Of a DNA stretch of 64,000 nt, positions 21,522 through 32,784 are shown one piece after another. The stretch is taken from positions 333,032,482 to 333,096,481 of the forward strand of contig CM054057.1 of assembly GCA_028641055.1 (NCBI GenBank), written 5' to 3'. The notes below the pieces were generated by a model, which did no database searches, was not told where the DNA came from, and saw only the letters and a list, made by a program, of their open reading frames with translations. Every line of letters begins with the position of its first letter. The first letter of the stretch is position 1. A program made the position numbers and the translations under genes. The stretch comes from Alopecurus myosuroides. Its lineage: Eukaryota > Streptophyta > Magnoliopsida > Poales > Poaceae.

Positions 21522-24500
21522 TTAGGAGCTGAAGTTCTTCACCCTGAACTTCCACTCGCCCTTGACGCCGTCAAATGACATGAACTGCGCTCCCTGCTCC
21601 TCAGCCTTCTTCACCAGCATCTCCTTGTACTTGTCCACCCTCGGACCCTCCGTGTACTCCTCGCCTGTCTTCCTATTCATGCACTTGATGTTCAACAGAG
21701 TCACCACTGCAGCTTTGTTCAGGCCCTCGCCAACCGGTGGCTTCTTGCTATCGTCCTTGTACACAACCACTTCACGTTTATTGAATTCCACAATCGACTC
21801 CAGATCAAGGCCCCTCACGTCTGTTTCTCCCAAGAACTTGATGCTGCCATAGCCTCGACGTCCAACAACAAAGTCTCTAACCTGACAACAGTAGCCTGGT
21901 TCAGCTCGTTCTTTTGCCGCAAGCTCCTCTAGGCTGGGCTCCGTGAAGTAATCTGCCTGGGAGAGCTTAGGCATCGTCTTCTCAATGCTTGCACCATTCA
22001 CATGTCGTGCCACAGCCTCAGGCTCACTTGATGCTTGGTGGCCATTTTCCACTGGACCAGACTGCGGTGGTGATATGGCAGCCTTATTGCGCTCAGGCTC
22101 ACTTGATGCTTGGTGGCCATTTTCCACTGGACCAGACCGAGGTGGCGATATGGCAGCCTTATTGCGCTCCCTCCCAACAAAAGCATCTGTACAGTTCCTC
22201 AAATCAGCAACAAGATACACATAATTCTGCAAGACAAGGGGAGAAAGAATGTGGAGTGTTCTAAATGAATACCTTTATCTTTGTCAAGATGAGCTGAATC
22301 CCTCGGAGTTGATTGTCGGTCAACTGAACTACGTGAAGGCCACTGATCTGTTGGACGGATTATCAGACTTCTTGGGTTTTCTCTAGGGATGAAAAAAGCA
22401 TCCGCTTTTGGCGTTACCGGAGATTCTTCATCATCAGCAAAGAACGGAACCTAGAGGACAAAAAAAAAGCATAGCATACAATGCTTTATCAATGGCATTC
22501 ATTAACTCTGACAAAGAAATACAGAACTGAACTATGATCAGTCATTACCTTGCCATCAGATGCCGCATTATATTTCCGTGGCAGCAGTTTTATCCTCCTC
22601 TGTGACAAATGCCTAGGAACCACCATCGATAATGTTCTACTTGGATGGGACTTCTCAACAACCTGCAGGGCAGCAAAATGTTTGGTCAAGCAAGTCTTTA
22701 CTCATAGCTCCAGATAGCCTCAGTAGCACAAACTGCTAACAAAAATATTAGCTGCCAAGCCTGTCTCTTAAACTCCTTTTCCACTGAAAATACTTAAAGA
22801 TAGTAAAAACTAACCGGTAAACTTGATATTCCATATTGAATGGAAGGTGAGGATTCACCATTCCCAATGGACATCCGAGGCATTGTTGGAAGTGTCCCGA
22901 AGGGATTTGAAACAAGAGTCGGCTGCATTACCATATTGGACTGACTAGTTCTGCATCAAGTATGCAACAGAGTGTTACAAAGTTACATGTTAAAGGCTAA
23001 AAGGATAGTGTATTAATTACTAAGTTAAAAGAAGGAATCCACATGGTAATCAAGTGATAATAGGTGTTGCCTAGTACTCAATTGTGAAAATAATTATATT
23101 ACAGACCCAGTAAAATGTCCATGTTGCACTATAGAGATAAACAGGAACAAGCAGTGGCTCAGCAGGTACAAAGCTATTTACTCAACAAAATCACTAGGTT
23201 TCTTCTTTCTCTACAGTGTTAACCTTCACCTTCTCTCCACCATCAAAACATAAATCAATAAAAGGAAAGAATAAACGTGCATGCGACAAGTAAATGGAAG
23301 AGTCATACTGCTGTCCAAATGGTGTCATATTTACTGGGTTGGAAACAGCAGAGATTCCACCTGCCAAAGCATCAGTAGCATACGCACAAAAGTTAAACAG
23401 ATATTCGTTAATTGAAAGCATTGAATATTACGAGACAAATACTAACCTGATTGAGCCTGAGGTTGGAATGAGAACGAACTTGTAGGTTGGAATGAGAACG
23501 AACTTGTAGGTTGAACAGGGGCAGGTTGTTGAAACGTTGGCTTAAACAAGGAGTAAATATGAACTCGTTATTTTCAAAGCAGAAGATATAAAAAAACAAA
23601 TATTGAGGATTACATGATAGGAATAGGAATAATAATGGAAGTGCAAAAATTTATGAAGAACAGTTATTGAGCCTAAATATTATAATTGCAAGGGGATAGG
23701 TTGCTTACAAAAGGTGAAGATGTGGTGTTAGACAGTCCTCCAGTCATTCCAACGTTGAAGATACTGGTAGAGAAACCTGGAGTGCTTGTTTGCTGGTTAA
23801 ATGAGTGGGTAAATGGCTGTTGCCCAATTGTAGGGGAAGACTGAATCTGCCCAGCTGATTGAGAGTTATTGCCAACGGACGAGCCAGGATTGAAATGGTT
23901 TGTGGTTGGCAGTGACATGGGGTTGAATATTGAAGGAGTGGTATTTGTAAATGGAGATTGTGAAGGAGTGGTATTTGCAAATGGAGATTGTGAAGGAGTA
24001 GTATTTGCAAATGGAGATTGTGAAGGAGTGGTATTTGCAAATGGAGATTGTGAAGTGTTTGCTGGGAATGTAGACGAAAACGGGCTCAAAGTAGTGCCAA
24101 AAGCACCAGTAGAACTTGGGGAAATAGAAAATGGATTCAGTGGTGCCGGTTGATTTATTTGAAAACTCGTCTGTGGAGGTGCCGGTTGATTCATTTGAAA
24201 ACTCAGCTGTGGAGTTGAGTTTGGTCCACCTGAGATTCAAAGTTCAAACGTTAAATTATAACAAGTTAAATGATCTAGTGATACAAGCAACACAAAAAAA
24301 TTAAACATTGAAATAGCAAATATTATGAGTTCATTCTAATTGTATTTAAAGACACTACAGTTGTCTAATTGCAATTAAGGGGGGACACTACAGCTAAGTT
24401 GTACCACCAGATTCAAATTTCAAGCCTTAAATTATAACAAAAAAAATGAAAGGTTGAAATAGCAAATTTTATGAGTTCATTCTAATTGCATTTAAAAACA

Positions 24501-26935
24501 GTACAGTTGTCTAATTGCAATGGGGAGGGGGGGGGGGGGGACACTAAGCTAAGCTGTAACCTAAGCCAGAGCATAATATTCATGCAGTTCATAGAAAATA
24601 AGCATGCAAAAAAAAAAAAGTGTGCAATTAGCTGTGTGTTTAAAGATGGCATACTACTCGGTTCCAAATAATTCCATTACCTTTGTCCCCACGCTGGTAA
24701 TCTTCCCACCTCAATTCTTCATGGCTCTTCTCTTTGTATGCAGGCATAGCTGATATAGAATCAAGTTTTACAGGCTGAGAACCACTCGTAGCATTGTCAG
24801 GATCTGGTGTTTGCGCATAAGCCTGAATTCTTGTTCCAACAGATTGATTTCCAAATGAAGCTTGCCCAAACGTTGGTGCTGCTGTCTGCGAGCCTGAAAC
24901 TCAAAAAAGGAAGTGAAAAAACAGTTCGCGGTTACCCAACTACTACAGTGCACAGAATGTAAGGAAGTAATGTGATACACTCGACAGTCAACACCAAGCC
25001 CAAATTATGTATGCATAACTGAGTGAGGTGAATATCCAATGGGAGAACCTACCAAATGGAGAAGTTTGTGCTCCAAAAGGTTGAGTTGTTCCGAACGGCG
25101 TGCTACCAGTTGCAGCCCCTGATTGTCCAAAAGACGGAGAAGAACCAAAACTAAAAGCACCTGTAGTTGTGCCAAATGAAGGTGTGGTTGATGCTCCAAA
25201 ACCTGGAGCGCTACTCACACCAAATGCTCCAGTACCTGAAGATCCGAAACCAGTTGTGGTTGAACCAAAGGGTGGGCTGCTGGAAGGACCAAATAAGGAT
25301 GTTGACGTGGAGCCAAATCCTGGGGTGGTTGTGGCACCGAAGCCCGGCGTAGTTGTGGTACCAAAGGCCGTCGTAGTTGTGGTTCCAAATGTTGGTTGTG
25401 TTTGCTGGACTGTGGTACCAAATGGACTAGACTGGTTAGGAGATGAACCAAAACCACCAAAAGTAGGCTTTTGTCCAAACAGAGATCCTGAAAATTTTGC
25501 ACAGTAGAGAACATTACATTTCAAGCAACAAACATAAAGTCCAAAAGGGGTTCAGAAAGAAACAGATATAGTAGCATCTTTTAAGAAGTATCGCTGGAAC
25601 AAATGTGAAATGTGACATTGAACATCACATAAAAAGATTTAAATGCTGCTAAAACGAAGGTTACTGTCAAATAAACTTACAACATTCTCATGTCAGCATA
25701 TTTCAAGTCCTAGTCCTACACTACTACTGATATAGGAAATAGTCTTATCAATCACAGACTTCAACTAGCAGCAAGAGCTATCACTTTTAGTAGCCAACCA
25801 GGAGATATTTCAAGGTAAGATCAAATTGTAGTGGTATATAACACAACCTAAGAGGTTGCTTTAGCATGGCTTTGTTCAGTCTATAACAGCGAGTTGCAAG
25901 ATTCATTGTCAGTTTTTCTTTGATATGATATAGCTTTCATCAAGGTTGACAACTAAACATGGAGCAGGTGCAGCGCAGGTAAAGATATGGTCAATGCTGT
26001 TCCAAGTTGCAGAATAATATAGAAGAATGAATGCTGAGACTGTGAGAAGGGTACAAACCACTGCCAAAGTTGGAGGTTGTAGCGCCAAACCCTGGTGCTG
26101 GCGATGGCGATGTACCGAAAGCTGACGTGGAGCTCCCAAACGGAGAGGGCGACGGGGAGCCGAACGCAGACGTGGATGGCTGGCCAAAGGCGCCAGTTGA
26201 CGTAGAGCCAAACCCCGGGGTAGATTGCTGGGGCTGGCCAAAGGCACCAGTTGACGTAGCGCCAAACGGCGGGGTAGATTGCTGGCCAAAGGCGCCTGTG
26301 GCTGGGGTAGCCCCAAAGGCCGGAGCTGCTGATGGCTGGCCAAAGGCAGAGGTACCACCGAACGGCGAGCTGGACCCCGTCTGCGCTCCGAATGCGGGGC
26401 TGCCAAACGGTTTAGGCGCGAAGGGATTGTTGGGTGCGGCGTTGGTAGGCGCGAAGGGATTGTTGGGTGCGGCGTTGGTCTGGCCAAAGGCAGACTGCTG
26501 AGTCCCGAACGGGCTGCTTGAGGTCTGCTGCCCAAAGGGGCTGGTGGACGACTGCCCGAATGCTGCAACAGGATGATCGAAAACAGGTTAGGAAACCATC
26601 GTAATGACTTATATACGCAAAATTGGAAGGAACGTGAGCAAGGGATGGTAACTGAAATCTGCAGGCAAAACAACAGAATATAATCGTATGCACGGGAAGC
26701 AACTCGTCGGTTCATCGACACTGTAGCGCGGAAAACATAGTAACGGATGATCTCGACTGGGAAACCCTAGCCGGCGATCCACTAGCAGACGACGAGGTGG
26801 TCGGTGCTAGCAGTCCCAACGGCAACCGAGTCGAAGGGCGGGGAGAGGAATGCGCGCGCGGGGAGAGGAAACCCTAGGTCGTTGAGAAGATGGGAGGGCG
26901 AGAGGAGGGTGCTTACGATTGGTAGAGCCGAACAT
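21522..26935 (-). CDS. NUP98: FG nucleoporin NUP98, 11 exons, 976 aa
   Basis: Exons on the minus strand: 26935-26917, 26562-26059, 25487-25053, 24893-24681, 24229-23709, 23540-23447, 23360-23309, 22950-22815, 22662-22549, 22450-22273 and 22186-21522. All introns are GT-AG, phases agree at all ten junctions, and the total is 2931 nt. The start MFGSTNPFGQ is the typical NUP98 N-terminus. The first 600 or so residues hold many FG, GLFG-like and PFG repeats. These form the permeability barrier and bind transport receptors and RAE1 in known NUP98 proteins. A linker follows ([20 protein letters not shown], then [14 protein letters not shown]). The last 150 or so residues are the Nucleoporin2 autopeptidase domain (PF04096-like), with [11 protein letters not shown] and [19 protein letters not shown]. 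The protein ends KFRVKNFSS: where the family has His-Phe-Ser at the cleavage site, this copy has Asn-Phe-Ser, and the stop comes one residue later. In-frame tandem repeats occur in exons 2, 5, 6 and 11. It is an intact, complete gene by sequence. Confidence 0.95.
22021..22170 (-). repeat. 75-bp tandem repeat, two copies, in NUP98 exon 11
   Basis: Copies at 22021-22095 and 22096-22170 encode a 25-residue unit beginning [10 protein letters not shown] and differing by R/Q in the middle. The frame is kept. Confidence 0.9.
23461..23508 (-). repeat. 24-bp tandem repeat, two copies, in NUP98 exon 6
   Basis: Copies at 23461-23484 and 23485-23508 are identical and encode PTSSFSFQ twice. Confidence 0.9.
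23931..24050 (-). repeat. 30-bp tandem repeat, four copies, in NUP98 exon 5
   Basis: Period 30 starting at 23931, 23961, 23991 and 24021, with single-base differences. It encodes [14 protein letters not shown] units, the last with T for A. Confidence 0.9.
24235..24560. repeat. Imperfect tandem duplication in NUP98 intron 4
   Basis: About 24235-24410 and 24411-24560 share ordered phrases (ATTCAAA, TTAAATTATAACAA, GAAATAGCAAAT, ATGAGTTCATTCTAATTG, CAGTTGTCTAATTGCAAT, a G-run, GACACTA). The unit begins at the exon 5 border, including a changed copy of its last bases. A run of 15 or more G follows near 24526. Confidence 0.75.
26415..26480 (-). repeat. 33-bp tandem repeat, two copies, in NUP98 exon 2
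   Basis: Copies at 26415-26447 and 26448-26480 encode [11 protein letters not shown] twice and differ at the last base. Confidence 0.9.
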
Positions 26936-27150
26936 GGCTAGTAGATGGTGGTGGCGGCGGCGGAGGATACTGCAGGTCACCGGGGGCGGCGGCGGCGGTG
27001 TGCTTCTTCTTCTTCTTCCTCCTCCTCGAGTCTCGCTGTCGACGGATGTGGGGTGGTTTGGGAAGAGGAAACCGATAATCGAAAGGTGGAGGGGGATCTG
27101 GATCTGAGGCTGGAGGGTGGGGCCGTCTCGTCTGTCGACCTCTGCCGCGG

Positions 27151-27160
27151 CTCTATATAG
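27151..27160 (-). promoter_or_regulatory. Likely TATA box of NUP98
   Basis: CTATATAG at 27153-27160 (palindromic) lies about 220 bp before the ATG, followed by a CT-rich and CCGCCG-rich leader. Placement suits a TATA box with a 5' UTR near 190 nt; the start site itself is not known. Confidence 0.55.
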
Positions 27161-27169
27161 CGTACTCTT

Positions 27170-27245
27170 AGCTTACTTTCAACGCCAACGCCAAACTCAC
27201 GCTATTCTCTACCGCGCCTCCCCGCGTAGCTTACTTTCAACGCCA
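27170..27245. repeat. Short direct repeat upstream of NUP98
   Basis: AGCTTACTTTCAACGCCAAC occurs at about 27170 and again at about 27227. It sits just upstream of the TATA box and could be regulatory or a chance duplication. Confidence 0.5.
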
Positions 27246-27517
27246 ACAAAAGACGGTGGGCGTGCTGGGCCCCTTCGGGCCTCAGGCCCATCTAGGCATA
27301 AATGCCGACGAACTGGGCTCCGCCTGGAAACAGCTTCGCTTCATCCCACCAGCGGCCGGCTTGTTTTTTTCTTCCGGACACGTGGCTGTTAGGGGGTGAG
27401 AGGAGCACCGACTCAGACGCCGTCACCGTCGACGGGATCTAGGAGGAGCCGGGGAGGAGAGTGAAGTGACGCGGAGGAGAACCGGCGGGGAGGAAGATGC
27501 GAAGGTGACCGTCACAC

Positions 27518-27607
27518 CCACGCTGTAGCAGCTTCCATACCCAATTTGTATTTTCTCATAGAACACCACGCTGTAGCAGCTTCCATATCCAATTTGTATT
27601 TTCTCAT
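27518..27607. repeat. 48-bp-period tandem duplication
   Basis: Two 42-bp copies at 27518-27559 and 27566-27607 differ at one base (CATACCCAA against CATATCCAA). Confidence 0.85.
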
Positions 27608-28320
27608 TTCAATTGTTCAGTTGGAAAGAAGGGATCCAGGGTAGAACATCAAGCACTTACGCTTGACATATGCTTCATCATCTTTAGTCGACAGCTTGAT
27701 TTGTGTGCCCTCTGGCTTGCCATATAAACTCCATGGATCCTAATTCGATCCTCAAAACGCTAGGTGGCAGCAAAGTTTTTCTAAAACCACGGTATTCCGA
27801 AACTGCAGCATTATCACGCCTAGCAAACCAATACTGTACTTCAGTTTTTATGTACTTCAAAATTTAGTATAGTTTTCTTAAATACCGAAGGATATAAAGT
27901 TCAGTTTTTGGTAATGCCAGACACCTCAAAGTATTTGAAACCATAGTTTTCTTGAAATACTTTGCTCCCAAACACGCCCTTCACCATAATCATACTACTA
28001 TATGGTATTCTGAACACGAAAAGTATGTGCCTATTTGCAAACACGTTTACCCCTACCGTTTTGAACAGATGCATATCAAGATGCAGAGTTGCAGACCCTT
28101 GTTTCTCCAAGTATACTTCAGAGTGTCAAATACAACTGAAATAATCTGTGTCTCTCCATCACTTGTTCCCGAGATTGGCAGGGCACGTGGAACACAAATT
28201 ACATTTATTGGTAAAATTCAAATGAACTAAGACTATATACAAAATTCAAGGCACTGATTTGTACTCTGAGAAACTAGCATCGATCATTTCATCTCATTCG
28301 TTGGCGATCATTTCATCTAG
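27608..28320. other. Intergenic, with a possible decayed MITE
   Basis: No gene. The stretch about 27770-27980 holds repeated phrases (CAGTTTTT, AGTATTTGAAACCATAGTTTTCTTGAAATACTTTG) and ends CCCAAACACGCCC, a text like the ends of grass MITEs. No clear terminal inverted repeat or target duplication was found. The part next to 28320 is the expected 3' UTR of the CHUP1-like gene. Confidence 0.35.
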
Positions 28321-30327
28321 CTAAACAGTAGTCAGCCGAGACCGCTGTGTTAGCTCTTCGAAGGCGCGCATCGCTTCAGCGTCAAGTCCTCCTGCAAACT
28401 ACAAATCCCAACAAAAGACGTATATATATGTTACAGAAACTTGGACTCCGTATGTAATATAAAAAAGTAGAGCATTATGAATGCGTACCTGGTGAACTTT
28501 ATATGTGAAGCGCACGCTCTGAGCAACGAGGGCAGCCTTGTCCCCTCCTCCTGTATCCGCCATTATTTCCTTGAGGACTCTCTTCATGTGCACCTTTGCA
28601 AGTGCTACTGATGCCACCCTTATCTACAAATTTTAACAATTCCAAACCAGTTGATCATTTGATCTAAACATATTAAGTACAGATATGCTTCTAATTAATT
28701 GACTACCTTCGAAGCAATCCCTGAATCGAGCATCCATTCTGTCGGAATTCCAAACTGTTTATAGCACGGCATCGCCGAGCTCCTAAGATTCACCAATCTT
28801 TTCATGCTCTTCTCCAGCCTGGCAAAAAATTTAAGTATGGTAAGTCCCAGTAAGGAAATTAAAGTACTAGCATCGTTATCGGGATAATTGGTTCGTGATT
28901 TCATACTTATCTAGCAAGCTTGATATCTTCCTCAGAGTAGCCTCACAGGAACTAGGACTGCCATCATCGAAACTCAAAGATGAGATCTCTGTTACAACGC
29001 ACTTGAGATCCCGGTATTCAAATGCTGCTTCCCGGAGTGCATCGGCTTTCTTCTCCGGCCAGCTGAAGTGCTTCAGCACGCCTGACTCATCAGACTGAAA
29101 TTTACAACAGATTAATTAGTCAGTACCATCTCAGTAGACGTCCTGACTACTGATAAAAGTAACAAGAAATGGTACCAATATTATTGTGTTTGCATGATTA
29201 CCAGAGTTGAAAGTTGTTGATCAAGCCAATCAACAAAGGTCAGCACTTGCTCCACATCGGTGTAAGTATTGGTGTGAACTTTGTTGATGAGACCATTGAT
29301 GAACTCTCCTTTTGTTTCGACATCCGATTTGATCTGAGCAAAAGAAAAGATATACATCTAGTAAAAATTCATATATATACCTAATTTGATCTTATTTCTG
29401 GAGTCGTTAAATGGTATGATGCTGACCGCCAATAGGTGCGTCGAGCGGTTCTGTAGCTCTCCAACGATACTGTTATGATGAGCAGCACTGACAGCCACAG
29501 CTTTCTTGGTGTCACGCTTGTTCAGGGAGTTGTACATCTCAACCAACGCGGTCGCCTTGTTCACTGTGCTTATCGTGCCATGTTTCGGCGGGGGAGGCGG
29601 CGGTGCTGGGGCTCTTCCCAGGATTCTACTACTAGGTGGTGGCGGAGGCGGCGGTGAGGGGGGCTTCGGAGGCTGTGGTTTGATCATTGCGGTGTCGTTT
29701 TGGTTGCTTCGTTGTGCCACAACGGTCTGTGCCTGCTGAATTGAGAATCACAAATCATTTGATATCTGTTAGCCATTCGCACCACTCATGTGTACAGTTG
29801 TGAACGAACATGGGGCATCTCGTGTAGATCAAAGCAGATTGTGGATAAACTGCGCATGGTAAACACAGTTTTCTTTTTCACGAGATGGAAGAATAGGTGG
29901 CTGTAATCAAACATGAACTTACATGGATGTCATGCTGCTCCTGAAGTCGGGCGATGGTGCAGCGCGCAAGAGTGAGCTGGTGCGTGAGGCCGCTGTTGTG
30001 GCACTCCAGCTCGGTGTTGAGCAGCTGCAGCCTCTCCACCTCCTTCCTTAGGGCCTCCGCCTCCCCACGCACCCGGCGCATCTCCTCCTCGGGATCCTCC
30101 TTGTGGTACCTCTTTGGCTTTGCAGCTGCACCAGTCACCACCCTCTCCTCCTTGCTGCTCACCCTCACAAGCCTCCTCGCCCGAGGAGGAGTGGCTGGTG
30201 CAGCAGCTGGAGACGAAGGCGCTTCCTTGATGGGTGCTGCTGCGCATCTCGGAACCCTGGTTCGTGCGGCCACCGAAGTCGAGGAGATCCTGCCGCCATG
30301 GCCATTGCTCAGCACCGGCTGCTTCAT
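28321..30327 (-). CDS. CHUP1-like protein, 7 exons, 452 aa
   Basis: Exons on the minus strand: 30327-29923, 29735-29427, 29333-29202, 29094-28907, 28818-28707, 28623-28489 and 28398-28321. Phases agree (1359 nt). Exon 2 starts at a CAGCAG (NAGNAG) acceptor, so one Gln may be optional. The exon 2 donor is GCG/GTCAGC, weak but giving the family-typical join HLLA-IKSDVE. Residues about 85-135 are a coiled coil (RVRGEAEALRKEVERLQLLN). A Pro-rich segment follows with RAPAPPPPPPK. The last 260 residues are the conserved CHUP1 C-terminal domain (ENRS-like QNRSTHLLA, FVDWLDQQL, WPEKKADALREAAFEYRDLK). CHUP1 polymerises actin at the chloroplast outer envelope for light-driven movement, but this protein lacks the long N-terminal coiled coil and actin-binding part. 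It may instead belong with the short IPGA1-like members. Function beyond the family is not claimed. Transcribed in the same direction as its two neighbours. Confidence 0.92.
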
Positions 30328-30453
30328 TGTCTGTGTGAATCCAAGGAGCAGCCTAGGCAGTGGTCTAGTCTTAATTGTTGTCTTGCAATCTGAGCTGAAT
30401 ACTACTAAGTGTCAGAAAGGAAGGTGCTTTTCTGACTGGGTTGTTGGCGGTGG

Positions 30454-30465
30454 CAATATATATTG
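30454..30465 (-). promoter_or_regulatory. Possible TATA box of the CHUP1-like gene
   Basis: CAATATATATTG, about 130 bp before the ATG. It is palindromic, so strand is assigned by gene direction only. Confidence 0.45.
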
Positions 30466-32784
30466 GTATACAGCATGTGGATTGTGGAATCAGCACAGCT
30501 CAGCTCTTTGTTGACTGCAAGTATCAGATAGTACAAACAAGAGAATTATATCAGTGTCAATTGCAGAAAGAAGGGGCCATGAGAGGGCAACAGCCTGCCT
30601 GAACCCGATGGCTGTCATTAATGCCAGTAGGGTAGGGTAAGGCTGGTTCAGTTGAGCATGACCATGGGAGGACAGACAGGACCACAAAGCAGAGCACGCA
30701 ACGACAGAGCAATAAACCCACGCTGTTACTGTTAACCAACCCAAAACACAGTACACCGGTGCATCACAAATACAAGATCTACTCTACTCTACATGTCAAC
30801 AGTAATTACCCTATCAATCTTAGTACAGTTGCCATCAAGTTACTTCATCAGGTGGAGTACTGCATCAGTACATTTTTTTGATAAAGGACTGCATCAGTAC
30901 ATACAAATCAAATGGAGCAAAGGAATATACATCCTGGTGTATTTAGTTATAAAATCATGCGGCATTACATATAGCTTTGTATACAGAGTACTTGCATCTG
31001 GATTATGCATTGTATCGTCCTGTAATCCTAACTTAGGAAAAAATAGTGCAGACTGCAGAACAACAGGTAGAAAGATGAGACAACATATAAAGCATTGGAT
31101 GCCACAAACCAAATAATTAGGCACTGCCATTTAGTATTAAGGGCAGGCACTAGGCAGTTGACAAAAGGCCAGAGTAGTTGTAGCTGAAAGACTAGTATAT
31201 ACTTCCAGGCCATGTGAGAACTACCTAGCTGAATGTATACACATGTATAATTCCAAATAAATTTCGTATTGAACTAGTGGTGAGGAGGTCAGATGTTGCA
31301 CACTGTAGACACAAATTAAACAAATGAAAAGCTAAGTGTGGCTTAAAGTTATCGAAAGTGACAAAATGCTTAGTGATCATTGAACATGAATTGCTTGTAT
31401 ATTTCCTGAAATGTACAGATTCTGTTGTGCTGCAAAGAATAACTTTAAAGTAAACTGCAGTGATGAGTTGAATACCAAAACACATGTAACTGAAGACTGG
31501 TTGTGTTTGCTGTCTTTTGTCTCTTACTTTTATAGTTACCAACTGACCGACCCAATCACTCTAATTGTATTTGTACTTTAAGCAATGGCCTAATCATGAA
31601 GCATGACAGACCAACCCCATGCACTAAACTAAATCTAAGCTACTTGGGCTAAGTGACAACAAAACAAAAAAACAAAACATATTCTCCAACCTGAACCAAG
31701 TCCGGCGCAAAGAGGCAACTCCCATGGTTGAACTAGGTTCTAACAGAAGAGAGCATGAACACGATAAAATCCACATGAAGTGGAAAAAGTAGAAGAGAGA
31801 AGGCATCCAAACAGATTCAATGGAACACAACCGAGTATTTCATCCTCCAAGCAGAAATCAGAACCAGTAGAGATCTCAAATCAGTAACGCCGAATAAAAC
31901 TGATCACATGAATTTCATCCATAATATTCCCTACAGAAATATATGAGGAACAAAAGGACAGACCTTGTTGTGCAGGATGCAAGAGACAAGCAGCTCCAAA
32001 GGAAATAATCTGATAGCATAACAGTGGAGAGGTGCTGCCACTTATAGTTGCCAAGAACAGGGTGCTGGATAGTGGGCAAGTTGGTGTGACATTTGGATCA
32101 ACTGAGGACCCACAATTCAATGCCACAATCTTATATCTGTATAAACAAAAGAAATATGCCTAGCTAGCTAGCTGTTGGTGGAATGTCTAAACATTCTCCC
32201 TTCACATCACCGAACAACCAAACCCAACCATAGCCACCCAAACTCCCAAAGTGCATCTCAGTCTTCTCTGTCAGTATACAGATACTTTCACTGGTAAGCC
32301 ACGACTTTTCTGGATTAAAAAATATATACAAAAGCTTCCATGTGTTAAAAGTGCATGTCTTGGTCCTTAATATGTTGAAGAGCTAGTACAGCTCACCTGA
32401 GTTTGATGTTTTTGCTACGCGTGGCATCAGAGTTGTAGATTGACCACCTAAACTCGCTTCATAGAATCGATTCCATGCAGCCTGCAATAAACTTAATGGC
32501 TCCAATTGGACTTACAAGATTTTGCATGTACAGTTTCAAGTCTGCATCACTCTTCTAAATTGAGCTAAATATAACAACTTGCAAGAACATAAGTGGCACA
32601 TAATCAACATCTGTTTGGATACACCTAGAAACTGCATCCACTGGCCAATACATGTAACACTACATCCTACGAGCATACAACTCTGGCCTAATCATACATC
32701 CACTACAGCTAAAGGAAAATCTCTACTTCTTTATCGTCACTTGCAATCCTCCCAGTTTCCAAAATTCTGGAGCAGCTTCTGTCT
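30466..32784. other. Intergenic region between CHUP1-like and X8 genes
   Basis: AT-rich, with no gene I can support. On the minus strand two segments (32481-32397 and 32136-31964) have good acceptor and donor sites, but joining them gives only a short frame. A small direct repeat ACTGCATCAGTACAT occurs twice near 30858-30902. It should include the promoter of the CHUP1-like gene and the 3' UTR of the X8 gene. Confidence 0.4.

Noticed and set aside
25100..25507. Plus-strand ORF across the FG region
   Set aside because: Mirror of FG repeats (Pro/Val/Asn pattern). The spliced minus-strand NUP98 explains it.
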